Source: Candidatus Latescibacterota bacterium
Lineage (GTDB): Bacteria > Latescibacterota > UBA2968
Direction of reading: 5' to 3'
Length of the DNA: 64,000 nt
NCBI GenBank assembly: GCA_022823725.1
Contig: JAJEHL010000027.1
Coordinates: forward strand, 45,379 to 109,378
Shown: positions 18,158 to 26,922 of the stretch, one piece after another
Numbering within the stretch: the first letter of the stretch is position 1
Layout: each line of letters starts with the position of its first letter
The notes under the pieces: model-generated
What the model saw: only the letters and a program-made list of their open reading frames with translations
The model's database searches: none
Told to the model about the DNA's origin: nothing
Translations under genes and position numbers: made by a program

Positions 18158-19141
18158 ATGAAAGACATTTTATCTGTTGGGCTTATTGGCGCAGGCTCGA
18201 ATGCGGGGGGGCATGCGCGCGGTATTGCAGCGAATGAGAATATCCGTCTGGCAGCGGTTATGGATATTGACCGCAGTCGGGCAGAGGCTCTTGCGGGTGA
18301 GCACAACGCCCGCGCCTATGGGGTGTTGGATGATTTATTGAATGATCCCGAGGTGGAGGCCGTGCATGTGTGTTCGATCCACAAAGCACACGCCGAGCAG
18401 GTGGTTGCCGCGGCGCGTGCGGGCAAACATGTCCTGGTTGAAAAGCCTATGGCGTTGTCTGTGGCTGAATGCGATCGCATGATTGCGGCGTGTGAAGATG
18501 CCGGTGTGGTGCTGATGGTGGGACAGGTGATGCGGCACTTTCCCGTGAATTTGAAGGTGAAGGCGCTGATTCGGGAAGGTGCGATTGGCGAGGTGGGACA
18601 CATGATCCGGAGGCGATACGGCAATTTTGATCCGCCAGACCGGTCGTGGTATCTCGATTTGGAATTGGGCGGTGTTTGTGTTTTGTATTGTTTTGGTCCG
18701 CACGAGTACGATATTTTGCCCTGGTATATCGATTCTCCGGTGGTAAAGGTATATTCGCAGGGCAGTGAGAGCGCAGAGCGATACGCGGGGCAAAAGGATT
18801 CGTATTCGACGATTATGAATCACAAAAATGGTACGGTGAGTGTGCTGACGCAAACCGTGGTGACGCATACCAGCGCGCACGATACGTATATTATGGGGAG
18901 TGAAGGGTCTATCTGGATGACCAATCAGAAGTTGATGGTCAACGGTGAAGAAGTGCCCATAGATGAGACTTCTCGGGTGGGGATGCCCAACCAGATAGCC
19001 GAATTTGTCGATTGTTGTTTCAATGATAAAGTGCCCGATGCCAATGGGAGGTCCGTGCGGCATACGATGGCTGTGATTGAGGCGGTGAAGCACAGTGCTG
19101 AGAGTGGTGAATCGGTAGTGATAAATGGAGAAGACGCATGA
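18158..19141 (+). CDS. Gfo/Idh/MocA family oxidoreductase
   Basis: This 327-residue enzyme has SVGLIGAGSNAGGHARGI at the nucleotide site (a GxGSNA variant) and HVLVEKPMALS with the catalytic Lys. AGGAGG lies five nt before ATG 18158; ATG 18155 is the alternative. It is the first gene of a plus-strand catabolic run, and its TGA overlaps the ATG of the next sulfatase (ATGA), so the two are translationally coupled. A shared substrate, perhaps a desulfated sugar, is inference. Confidence 0.9.
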   Translation: MKDILSVGLIGAGSNAGGHARGIAANENIRLAAVMDIDRSRAEALAGEHNARAYGVLDDLLNDPEVEAVHVCSIHKAHAEQVVAAARAGKHVLVEKPMALSVAECDRMIAACEDAGVVLMVGQVMRHFPVNLKVKALIREGAIGEVGHMIRRRYGNFDPPDRSWYLDLELGGVCVLYCFGPHEYDILPWYIDSPVVKVYSQGSESAERYAGQKDSYSTIMNHKNGTVSVLTQTVVTHTSAHDTYIMGSEGSIWMTNQKLMVNGEEVPIDETSRVGMPNQIAEFVDCCFNDKVPDANGRSVRHTMAVIEAVKHSAESGESVVINGEDA

Positions 19142-20607
19142 ATCAACCCAATGTAATTATTATTATGAGCGATCAGATGAAGGCCACGGCGAGCCACTTA
19201 TACGGCAGTGCGTTTTGTCAGACGCCATCGTTAGAGCGTATGGCGAATGAGGGCGTGTTGTTCAAACACGCGGTTACGCCGCATCCGCTATGTGTGCCGT
19301 GCCGCATTTCGTTTTGGACCTCTCAGTTTCCACATTCGCATGGTGGGCGGCGAAACCAGACGCTGATGCCTGGGGATGCCACGCATGCATTTAAGCTGTG
19401 GAAAGCGGCGGGATATCGGTGTGGTCTGATTGGGAAAAATCATTGTTTTGAGGAAAAAAGCGATCTCGATTTGTTCGATGTGTGGTGCGAGATCGGACAT
19501 GGGGGATTGCCCAGAGATGCCGCGACAAAGGGGATGGATTGGTTTCGTCCAATTGAGTCGATTAATGCCGCGCATGTGGTTCGCAGAAACCTGCCCGATA
19601 TTAGCCCGCAGTTTTCTTACGGGACCAGTGATTTTCCGCTGGAGGATTATTCGACCGGGTTGGTGGCGGGGCAGACTGTGCGATTTTTGGAGCAATTTGG
19701 CAATGAGCCGTTCGCGCTGTGGGTTTCTATTCCCGATCCCCATACGCCGTATGAATGTCCCGAACAGTATGCGATTGCACCCAATGATGTGGTGATGCCG
19801 CCCTGGAGAGCAGATGAGTATAGCGATGGTACAGCGCCCGAACGCAACCGGGTATTGCATGCGATGATTGGGGTGGAAGAGGATTCGATTGAAGACGTAA
19901 AGGGTTGCGTGGGGGTGTATCACGGGATGGTGCGTTTTTTAGACGATGGTGTGGGACAGATTTTAGACGCGTTGGATCGGCTCAATTTGCGCGAGAATAC
20001 GGTTGTGGTTTTCTGTGCGGATCACGGTGATTTTTCGGGCGAACACGCGCAGATCGCCAAGGGGGGCGCGTTTTACGATTGTCTGACGCGCGTACCGCTT
20101 ATTGTGTCGTGGCCGGGGCAGATTCCGCAGGGCGTGGTGGATGAGAGTTGCGTCAATTTGATCGATATTGTGCCGACGGTTTTGCAATTGCAGGGGCACG
20201 AGGTACCGCGTTCGATGCACGGGGAGGGGTTGCCTACAGTTACGGATACGGCGCCGAGAGATGCGGCGTTTTCAGAATACGGCGCGGGTGGCCCGGCTTT
20301 TACTATGGCGGATTTGGAACAGTTTGAGAAGCCCTGGGGGCGGCGGGCTATTGGACAGTCTTTACAATGGCGCGAGGCTGAGGGCCGCCGCAAGATGGTG
20401 CGTACTGCCGAATGGAAGTACGTGCACGATCCTATGGGGGATCGGGATGAGTTGTACGATCTGGTGAACGATCCGTGGGAATTGTACAATGTGGTGGATA
20501 ATGCCGATCACCGCGATGTCATCGCAGATTTGCAATTAAAATTGGCGGATTGGAGTATTCGCACAGAGGATGCGAGACCCGTACCAATGCCAGCGCGAGG
20601 GATATAA
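19138..20607 (+). CDS. sulfatase, type I
   Basis: The 489-residue enzyme begins NQPNVIIIMSDQMKA, with metal-ligand Asp in MSDQ, and carries the formylglycine motif C-V-P-C-R-I-S from Cys52. VVFCADHGDFSGEHAQIAKGG supplies late metal ligands. There is no signal peptide, so a cytoplasmic place is likely. The overlap with the oxidoreductase upstream and the two-nt gap to the hydrolase downstream place it in an operon. Confidence 0.9.
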   Translation: MNQPNVIIIMSDQMKATASHLYGSAFCQTPSLERMANEGVLFKHAVTPHPLCVPCRISFWTSQFPHSHGGRRNQTLMPGDATHAFKLWKAAGYRCGLIGKNHCFEEKSDLDLFDVWCEIGHGGLPRDAATKGMDWFRPIESINAAHVVRRNLPDISPQFSYGTSDFPLEDYSTGLVAGQTVRFLEQFGNEPFALWVSIPDPHTPYECPEQYAIAPNDVVMPPWRADEYSDGTAPERNRVLHAMIGVEEDSIEDVKGCVGVYHGMVRFLDDGVGQILDALDRLNLRENTVVVFCADHGDFSGEHAQIAKGGAFYDCLTRVPLIVSWPGQIPQGVVDESCVNLIDIVPTVLQLQGHEVPRSMHGEGLPTVTDTAPRDAAFSEYGAGGPAFTMADLEQFEKPWGRRAIGQSLQWREAEGRRKMVRTAEWKYVHDPMGDRDELYDLVNDPWELYNVVDNADHRDVIADLQLKLADWSIRTEDARPVPMPARGI

Positions 20608-20609
20608 CT

Positions 20610-21572
20610 ATGAACCAACCACATCCGGAAATACAGAAATTCGTACAGACATTTGAAAATGCGATGCACGAGGATGGTCTGACGGATCTACACAGTAGAG
20701 GGGTGGCAACTGCAAGGGTTTTTAATGATTCGCGCAAAATGCCTGATGATATGTTGCCGCCTATTTACCATTTGGAAGATAGCGCGATTCCGGGTGCTGC
20801 GGGGGAGATCCCCATTCGCATTTATCGGCCCAATGACGACCGCGATTTGCCGTTGCTGATGTGGTTTCACGGCGGTGGATGGGTGCTGGGCGATCTGGAT
20901 ACGGGGGAGTTTAAATGCAGGAAGCTCGCACACGATGTGGGGTGTGTTGTCGTTTCGGTAGATTATCGTCGTGCGCCAGAAACGCCTTTTCCCGGTGCGA
21001 TTGACGATTGTTTTGCCGCTACGTTATGGGCGGCGTCTTCGGCAGATGAATTGGGGATTGACTCTTCCCGCATTGCCGTATCTGGCGATAGTGCCGGGGG
21101 CAATCTGGCTGCCTGTGTCGCCCTTCGTGCCCGAGATGCGGGATTAAATCTCGTTTTTCAATTGCTCGTTTATCCCGTTATTGAGGCAAATTTTGATCGT
21201 GATTCTTATTCTGAAAATGCCGAAGGGTATTTGCTCACGGCCAGTGCGATGAAGTGGTTCTGGGATTGCTATGTTCCCAATATCGCAGACCGCGATCATC
21301 CCGATGTCGCGCCCATTCGCGCTTCTGATCTGTCTGGCTTGCCGCCCGCGCTGGTTATGACCGCTGAATTTGATCCTCTGCGCGATGAGGCAGAAGATTA
21401 TGGCCATGCCTTAAAAGCTGCGGGTGTTGACACTGTCACACGGCGCTATATTGGCATGACGCATGCGTTTTATATGTTGCCAACGGAAAATCCCGTTAAT
21501 GAAATTGACGCGGCGACCAATGAATCCATAGAGGCATTGCGCTGGGCTTTTGATAACTGTGAGCACCAGTAG
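20610..21572 (+). CDS. alpha/beta hydrolase, hormone-sensitive-lipase type
   Basis: This 320-residue esterase has the HGGGW oxyanion motif, the nucleophile elbow SGDSAGGNLA, the Asp in AEFDPLRDEAEDY and the His in MTHAF, which is the complete HSL-family triad. It probably cleaves short-chain esters, such as acetyl groups on sugars. ATG 20610 starts two nt after the sulfatase stop with GAGGG upstream. A role in de-esterifying a sulfated polysaccharide unit is inference. Confidence 0.88.
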   Translation: MNQPHPEIQKFVQTFENAMHEDGLTDLHSRGVATARVFNDSRKMPDDMLPPIYHLEDSAIPGAAGEIPIRIYRPNDDRDLPLLMWFHGGGWVLGDLDTGEFKCRKLAHDVGCVVVSVDYRRAPETPFPGAIDDCFAATLWAASSADELGIDSSRIAVSGDSAGGNLAACVALRARDAGLNLVFQLLVYPVIEANFDRDSYSENAEGYLLTASAMKWFWDCYVPNIADRDHPDVAPIRASDLSGLPPALVMTAEFDPLRDEAEDYGHALKAAGVDTVTRRYIGMTHAFYMLPTENPVNEIDAATNESIEALRWAFDNCEHQ

Positions 21573-21651
21573 GGATTGCGGCTTTAGACAGGCGTCCAAA
21601 ATGAGGGAGGTTGACAATAGATTACTGATGATCAAATATAGGAGACCATAT

Positions 21652-22716
21652 ATGTCGTCATTAAAAGAACAATACGTAGAAGAGGGATATGTCGTTGTCA
21701 AAGATGTGCTCAATCCCGAGCAGGACATTTATCCCTTGCAAAAAGCCTATTCTGCGCTCCTTGATGCGCTGGCGCGGATTTATCTGGTTGAGACTGATTC
21801 TGAAGCACTGGATAGATTTGATGAGATGTCTTTGCCCGAGCGGTTTGCAATGTCGCTCGGTGCGAGTCGGGGAACGGTTTTGCACCATCTCGATCCCGTG
21901 CTGAATATCTTTGTTCCTACTTTTCGGTGGCGCAAAGACCTGCCCGATGCGCGGATTCCAGAAATGTTTGATCTTATGCGCCATCCAAAAGTCTTAGATG
22001 TTTTGGAAGTTCTTATCGGGCCGGAGATAGCTGCGTCGCCGATTTACCATTTTAATCTCAAACTCGCGGCCGATCATCTCAAGCTGGCAGATCAGGTGGC
22101 TGGGTCCGTGGGGGCAGATCTTTCGAAGGAAGGGTTTTATACATTTCAGGTGGGCAAAACAGGATGGCACATGGACGCAGGTTCGGGCCTGAGGGATTCT
22201 CATGAGAGCGAGATTGTCAATGCGTGGATTCCAATGACCCATGCTACCGAAGAAAATGGCTGTTTGGTGGTCATTCCCGGCAGTCACAAAGAAGGCGTAA
22301 AATACCATCCCTATCCGGAAAACCTCGATGGGCAGGGAATTACTCTGCCCGTCAATCCTGGAGATGTTGTTTTTTTAGATAATAAAGTGATGCACAGCTC
22401 TACGCCCAACACGAGTCGTGAAGATTATCGCTGGGCTTATAATTTCCGTTATCTTCCTATTGGACAGCCCCCTGGTCGTCCCTTTATACCGGGTTTTGTT
22501 GCGCGCAGCCGCTCGGCGCCAGAAACAGAACTACACAATGCCTATGTATGGAGCGCAATGTGGGTTCGCTGTCTGGATTATCTCACTGAAAAGGGCGTGC
22601 CCGCATCTTATGAAGACAGGAGCAAAATGGGCCTTGAAGAAGCGCGGGCGATTACCAGCCACTGGCGCGAACTCGCCCCCGATGTGGATGGCTGGTTGAG
22701 CCTGGGAAAGGATTGA
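21652..22716 (+). CDS. phytanoyl-CoA dioxygenase (PhyH) family protein
   Basis: The 354-residue protein is an Fe(II)/2-oxoglutarate oxygenase. The metal site is visible as WHMDAG (His-x-Asp) and VMHSSTPN (distal His), with an Arg in the following NFRYLP segment probably binding 2-oxoglutarate. ATG 21652 follows AGGAGA. PhyH proteins hydroxylate many small molecules, and the substrate is unknown. It sits between the hydrolase and the next oxidoreductase in one direction. Confidence 0.85.
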   Translation: MSSLKEQYVEEGYVVVKDVLNPEQDIYPLQKAYSALLDALARIYLVETDSEALDRFDEMSLPERFAMSLGASRGTVLHHLDPVLNIFVPTFRWRKDLPDARIPEMFDLMRHPKVLDVLEVLIGPEIAASPIYHFNLKLAADHLKLADQVAGSVGADLSKEGFYTFQVGKTGWHMDAGSGLRDSHESEIVNAWIPMTHATEENGCLVVIPGSHKEGVKYHPYPENLDGQGITLPVNPGDVVFLDNKVMHSSTPNTSREDYRWAYNFRYLPIGQPPGRPFIPGFVARSRSAPETELHNAYVWSAMWVRCLDYLTEKGVPASYEDRSKMGLEEARAITSHWRELAPDVDGWLSLGKD

Positions 22717-22717
22717 T

Positions 22718-23677
22718 ATGGATAAGGTAAAAATTGGTATTATCGGTCTCGGTCCCTTTTGTTCGGGCTATCATGTCCCGAATTTGCTCAAGAGGTCAGA
22801 TGTGGAGGTTACGGCGATTTGCGATGTTTCCGAGAAAAGTTTGGATAATCGCAATGAGGGGCTGCGCGAGAGTCAGACATTTACCGATTACCGGGATATG
22901 CTCGATCCGGATTTGGTCGATGGCGTTTTTGTGAGCACGCCCAATCAGATACATTTTGAGCCTTGTAAGTTGGCGCTTGAGCGGGGGATTCCGGCGATTG
23001 TCGATAAACCAATGACGGTGACTTTGGAGGATGCCGAGGAACTCGTCGCGTTGAGCAAGTCGCAAAATTGCATTTTGATGACGGCGTTCACGCGCCATTT
23101 TATGTCCGGTACCGAGTATGTGCGCAGGCAAATCGCGTCGGGGGCTATCACCCCACAAATGCTCACGGCTGTTCAGCGGCAGAGTCCCGTAAAGCGAAGT
23201 GTAGATGACGGTGGCATGTTGCATCGGCGCACGATTCACATTACAGATGTTTTGCCGTGGATCACGGGCAGGCGCATAGTCAGAGTGGAGGGGAAAATTC
23301 AATATGAGACCGGGCAGATAGAGGAAACGCTGGTGGATATGCGTCTCGAATTTGAAGGGGGATTGCGTGCCAGTTTGCTCTGTATAAAGAGTTGCGACGA
23401 GAATCAGGATGAGGTCAATATATATACTGACAAGCAGAGTTATCGCCTGGAGCGCCAACGCCTCTATGCGATTACGCGCAGAGATGGCTGGGCGCGCGTG
23501 AATAACCTGCCCGAATATGGAAATTCGAGCGATCATTTTGTCGAGGCGATTAAAGGCAATCGCCCCGCTCCCAATGATCCTTACGCCGATCCACACAGCG
23601 AAGACGGTCTCCAGGCACTGCGCGTTGTTTTTGCTATGCACAAAGCCGCACAAACAGGGCGTGTGGTAGAAGTTTAA
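22718..23677 (+). CDS. Gfo/Idh/MocA family oxidoreductase
   Basis: The 319-residue enzyme has VKIGIIGLGPFCSGYHVP at the nucleotide site and PAIVDKPMTVT with the catalytic Lys (DKP rather than EKP). It begins one nt after the PhyH stop, so both are co-translated. GGAAAGGA precedes the ATG. It is shorter than its relatives in this window. Confidence 0.88.
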   Translation: MDKVKIGIIGLGPFCSGYHVPNLLKRSDVEVTAICDVSEKSLDNRNEGLRESQTFTDYRDMLDPDLVDGVFVSTPNQIHFEPCKLALERGIPAIVDKPMTVTLEDAEELVALSKSQNCILMTAFTRHFMSGTEYVRRQIASGAITPQMLTAVQRQSPVKRSVDDGGMLHRRTIHITDVLPWITGRRIVRVEGKIQYETGQIEETLVDMRLEFEGGLRASLLCIKSCDENQDEVNIYTDKQSYRLERQRLYAITRRDGWARVNNLPEYGNSSDHFVEAIKGNRPAPNDPYADPHSEDGLQALRVVFAMHKAAQTGRVVEV

Positions 23678-23707
23678 ATTGATCACATCTATAATAGGAA
23701 ACTAAAA

Positions 23708-25198
23708 ATGCCTTCTCAACCGAACATCGTTTTTATTCACTCCGAGAGCATGGATGGGCGAAAGATGGGCTGTATGGGCCATCCCGCCATGCAAAATGCC
23801 ACGCCCAATATGGATCGCCTTGCCAATGATGGGGTTCTGTTCGCCAATGCGTACACCAATTGCCCGGTGTGCAATCCGTCTCGGGCGAGTATGTGGAGCG
23901 GGAAATATCCCAATTATTACGATTGCTGGAACAATCACGAAGGGCTGCACGAGCATGTGCCCACGTATCAAAATACATTTGAGAGCGCGGGCTATCAGAC
24001 CTCTGCTATTGGTCCTATCGATTACGCTTATGGCAAACACTCCATCCGCGATCGCATCGGCTCCTGGACGCGCGCGGCCAATATTCGCCGGCCTTTATGT
24101 CGCACGACCTTGCCACAAGTTGTAGATGATGGCAAGGCGAATGGGCGCGATTGGGATCGGACGTACCAGGCGGTTGATCAACTGCATCAATACGCGAGGA
24201 GTGACCGGCCCTTCTGGCTTTATCTCACGACGGGATTGGTGCATCCCGCATTCACTGCAGAGAAGCGCCACATGCCGCTGATCGATGCGGATAAAGTCGA
24301 TATTCCGCCGACTTTGATGCCGCTCGAAGCCACGCACAATCAGGCAATTGCGTATCAGCGCGTGACCAAAAATTGCGATAAACAGTTCTCCGAGAACATC
24401 GTCCGAGAGATTCGGCACACTTATTTTGCGATGATCGCAGCGCTCGATGAGATGGTCGGTCGGGTGCTTCAGTCCATTGATGATCTGGGGTTGCGCGATA
24501 ATACGTATGTCATTTTTTCAAGCGATCACGGCGAAATGGCCGGGGATCAAAATCAAATACTCAAGCGTTCAATGTACGAGGCATCATCCCACGTTCCTCT
24601 CATTATTCGCGGTCCCGATGTGCAAAAAGGCGTTGTGGTCGATACGCCCGTTTCTCTCGTTGATCTATATCCCACATTTATGGATATGGCGCGTATTTGC
24701 TATCGCGATTATGCGGATAATGCCGCGTATCCCGATGCGCTGGATGGCGAATCTCTATTTCCACAACTCGTTGAGGGGGCAGAGCGCGAACGCGATTGGG
24801 CCATGTGCGAATACCACGGCGACCGCTGTGCCACGGGCACGTTTATGTTGCGTCAAAGTGACTGGAAATACGTCAAGCACACGGGTTTTGAATCCGAACT
24901 CTTCAATCTCAAAGACGATCCCGATGAAACGACTGATCTCGTCCACGACAAATCGGAAATCGCCCGTGGATTGGATTGGGTGCTGACCGAGAATTTCGAT
25001 TGTGAAGGCATTGATGCACGGGCGAAAGCATACGACCGCAGAAGTTTTGTCACCTGGCGCGAGCAGGCGCGAAAAGAAGGCATTTACGAGGATACAATGG
25101 CGCTCGTTTATAGCGGTCATGACCGCATTTGTATCGAGGATATTGCGCCGTGGACAGACGCGGATGAACAGCGGATTGAAGCATGGCTGGACGAATAG
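23708..25198 (+). CDS. sulfatase, type I
   Basis: The 496-residue enzyme has the formylglycine motif C-N-P-S-R-A-S from Cys55 and the late metal motif VIFSSDHGEMAGDQNQ. The N-terminal metal site reads IHSESMDG rather than the usual DD or TDQQ, a variant seen in some subfamilies. A C-terminal extension of about 60 residues follows the usual fold. No signal peptide is seen. It is 30 nt after the oxidoreductase and likely in the same operon. Confidence 0.88.
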   Translation: MPSQPNIVFIHSESMDGRKMGCMGHPAMQNATPNMDRLANDGVLFANAYTNCPVCNPSRASMWSGKYPNYYDCWNNHEGLHEHVPTYQNTFESAGYQTSAIGPIDYAYGKHSIRDRIGSWTRAANIRRPLCRTTLPQVVDDGKANGRDWDRTYQAVDQLHQYARSDRPFWLYLTTGLVHPAFTAEKRHMPLIDADKVDIPPTLMPLEATHNQAIAYQRVTKNCDKQFSENIVREIRHTYFAMIAALDEMVGRVLQSIDDLGLRDNTYVIFSSDHGEMAGDQNQILKRSMYEASSHVPLIIRGPDVQKGVVVDTPVSLVDLYPTFMDMARICYRDYADNAAYPDALDGESLFPQLVEGAERERDWAMCEYHGDRCATGTFMLRQSDWKYVKHTGFESELFNLKDDPDETTDLVHDKSEIARGLDWVLTENFDCEGIDARAKAYDRRSFVTWREQARKEGIYEDTMALVYSGHDRICIEDIAPWTDADEQRIEAWLDE

Positions 25199-25215
25199 AC
25201 GTCGCATTTACAACT

Positions 25216-25575
25216 ATGCCTACTGCACTTCTTATTGTCGATCACGGTTCCAGGCGTGAAGAAGCCAATCAGATGCTTCACAGCGTTGGCGATATTTTGC
25301 GTCGAGCGCGCCCCGATATCATTGTCCACGTCGCGCACATGGAACTGGCTGAGCCCACTATTAGACAGGGCATTGATGCGTGTGTGCGCGAGGGGGCAAG
25401 TGAGATTGTTATTCATCCCTATATGCTATCTCCCGGTCGCCATGCCACGGAAGATATTCCGCGTATGGCAACAGAAGCGGGGGCTGCATATCCAGATGTA
25501 CATATCCGCGTTACCGAACCTCTGGGCCTGCACGAAAAACTCTGCGAGGTTATTCTCCAACGCGCCGGGTTGTGA
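25216..25575 (+). CDS. CbiX/SirB-type sirohydrochlorin chelatase, single domain
   Basis: The 119-residue protein has LLIVDHGSRREEAN with the metal-site His, and the second His region HPYMLSPGRHATEDIP. It is the short form (CbiX-S), which works as a dimer and inserts Co or Fe into sirohydrochlorin for cobalamin or siroheme. ATG 25216 fits the family N-terminus but has no clear ribosome site; ATG 25183, overlapping the sulfatase end, would add 11 residues. No other cobalamin or siroheme gene is in the window. Confidence 0.82.
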   Translation: MPTALLIVDHGSRREEANQMLHSVGDILRRARPDIIVHVAHMELAEPTIRQGIDACVREGASEIVIHPYMLSPGRHATEDIPRMATEAGAAYPDVHIRVTEPLGLHEKLCEVILQRAGL

Positions 25576-25589
25576 GAAAAGGCTATTCT

Positions 25590-26816
25590 ATGTCCACAGA
25601 AACAGCGCCATCTTTGCGTTCTGACTCAAGAGAGACGCTTCGCCCTGTTTTTTATATTACCGCAGCACACATGGCGCTGGATTTTTACATGGTCCTCACG
25701 CCGCCATTGTGGGCTTTTTTTCAGACGCATTTCAATCTCACGGTGGCGCAGTTTGCCTATTTGCCCACGGTGATTGTCTTTTGCGGTTCTATTGCGCAGC
25801 CCTTTATGGGATATTTTAGCGATGGACGCGATCGCATGGCCCTCGCTGCGCTGGGACTTTTTGCCACGGGCATTTTTGTTTCTTGCATCGGCTTTGCCCC
25901 CACCGTTTATATACTCGCTGCTTTTTTAATTTTCGCGTCTTTTGGATCCTCTCTTTTTCATCCAACCGCCGGAGGATTGGTTACGGCTTTAACGCCGCAC
26001 CGGGCCAATCTGTCTATGGCCATTTTTCTGACGGGGGGAACACTGGGGATGGCGCTCGCTTCAATTACCGGGACACAAATTGTCGAGCGATACGGCATCC
26101 AATATCTGTGGCTTATTGTTATCCCCGTCTTGATTCTCGCGCCATTTATCCTGTGGCAGTCTCGAAAAGTCCCCGTACATGAACGCCGCATAACCGCGGG
26201 TAAAATCGATTTCTCCATTTTGATAAAAACCCGCTCTCTGCGGACGATTTTTGCTTTTTTGAACAAAACCCGCTCTTTATGGACGCTTTTTGCCATTAGT
26301 GTTTTGCGCTCTATTATTCACACGGGGTTTGTCAGTTTTACGGCGATTCTGGGAGCATCTCGCGGTTGGACTACCAGCGAAATTGGCTGGGTTTTTTCCT
26401 GTTATTTGCTTTCCAGCACGCTGGGGCGCATTACGGGCGGCTACCTGGCAGATCGCATGTCTCAACGCAAACTTCTGGCTTTTTCGTGTGCTTCATCCGC
26501 AATTTTTCACGCGGGTTTTTGCCTGACAGACGGATATGTGTCACTCATTTCGTTTTTTGTGGCGGGGTATTTGTTCGATCTCGGTATTACGACGAATATC
26601 TCTTTGGCGCAACGCGCCTTGCCGCACAATACGAGTACGGCGACCGGGTTGGTGATGGGGTTTTCCTGGGGCATGGCGGGCCTTGCCATGATCGGCGTGG
26701 GGAGCCTTGCCGAGTGGACCTCTACGGCTACCGCGCTTACGGTTGTCTCCATGGTGCTCTTCCCGGCAGCTTTTCTGGTCGCACTGCTACCTTCCGATTA
26801 TAGTAAGGCGAGATGA
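25590..26816 (+). CDS. MFS transporter, fosmidomycin-resistance-like
   Basis: The 408-residue membrane protein has about 12 predicted helices. The start HMALDFYMVLTPPLWAFF and the loop motif GGYLADRMSQRKLL resemble the Fsr (fosmidomycin resistance) group of drug exporters. The central cytoplasmic loop is extended by a 13-codon tandem duplication. ATG 25590 follows AAAAGG by seven nt; a GTG at 25572 overlapping the CbiX stop is the alternative. It closes the plus-strand catabolic run, but the substrate is not known. Confidence 0.85.
   Translation: MSTETAPSLRSDSRETLRPVFYITAAHMALDFYMVLTPPLWAFFQTHFNLTVAQFAYLPTVIVFCGSIAQPFMGYFSDGRDRMALAALGLFATGIFVSCIGFAPTVYILAAFLIFASFGSSLFHPTAGGLVTALTPHRANLSMAIFLTGGTLGMALASITGTQIVERYGIQYLWLIVIPVLILAPFILWQSRKVPVHERRITAGKIDFSILIKTRSLRTIFAFLNKTRSLWTLFAISVLRSIIHTGFVSFTAILGASRGWTTSEIGWVFSCYLLSSTLGRITGGYLADRMSQRKLLAFSCASSAIFHAGFCLTDGYVSLISFFVAGYLFDLGITTNISLAQRALPHNTSTATGLVMGFSWGMAGLAMIGVGSLAEWTSTATALTVVSMVLFPAAFLVALLPSDYSKAR
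26226..26293 (+). repeat. tandem 39-bp duplication inside the MFS gene
   Basis: AAAACCCGCTCT plus about 17 following bases at 26226 recurs at 26265 with an offset of 39 nt, giving KTRSLRTIFAF then KTRSLWTLFAI in the central loop. The frame is kept. Confidence 0.8.
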
Positions 26817-26922
26817 ATCCGCAGATGAACGCAGAAAAAACGCGAGCAATTTGAGCGTTTTTCGCAGATTAAAGGCGGGAAGTGAGATGGCGCACGCGAA
26901 GACACAGAGATATGGAGAAAGG
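26817..26922. repeat. dispersed repeat, copy 2, running into the subtilase N-terminus
   Basis: It begins AATCCGCAGATGAACGCAG, has an 8-bp hairpin (AAAAACGC at 26835, GCGTTTTT about 20 nt on), and continues as GTGAGATG, GCGAAGACACAGAG and GAGAAAGGCG. The second half matches the copy at 51990-52030 closely. The possible start codon 26887 lies inside it. Confidence 0.7.

Noticed and set aside
18335..19093. Minus-strand open frame of 252 codons inside an oxidoreductase gene
   Set aside because: It is His/Arg-rich shadow coding with no recognised motif; the plus-strand gene has a full Gfo/Idh/MocA signature.
22796..23686. Minus-strand open frame of 296 codons
   Set aside because: It lies wholly opposite a clear Gfo/Idh/MocA gene and is not a known protein.
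26817..26880. Possible CRISPR fragment
   Set aside because: The similar sites are single and far apart, without regular spacers, and no cas genes are near.
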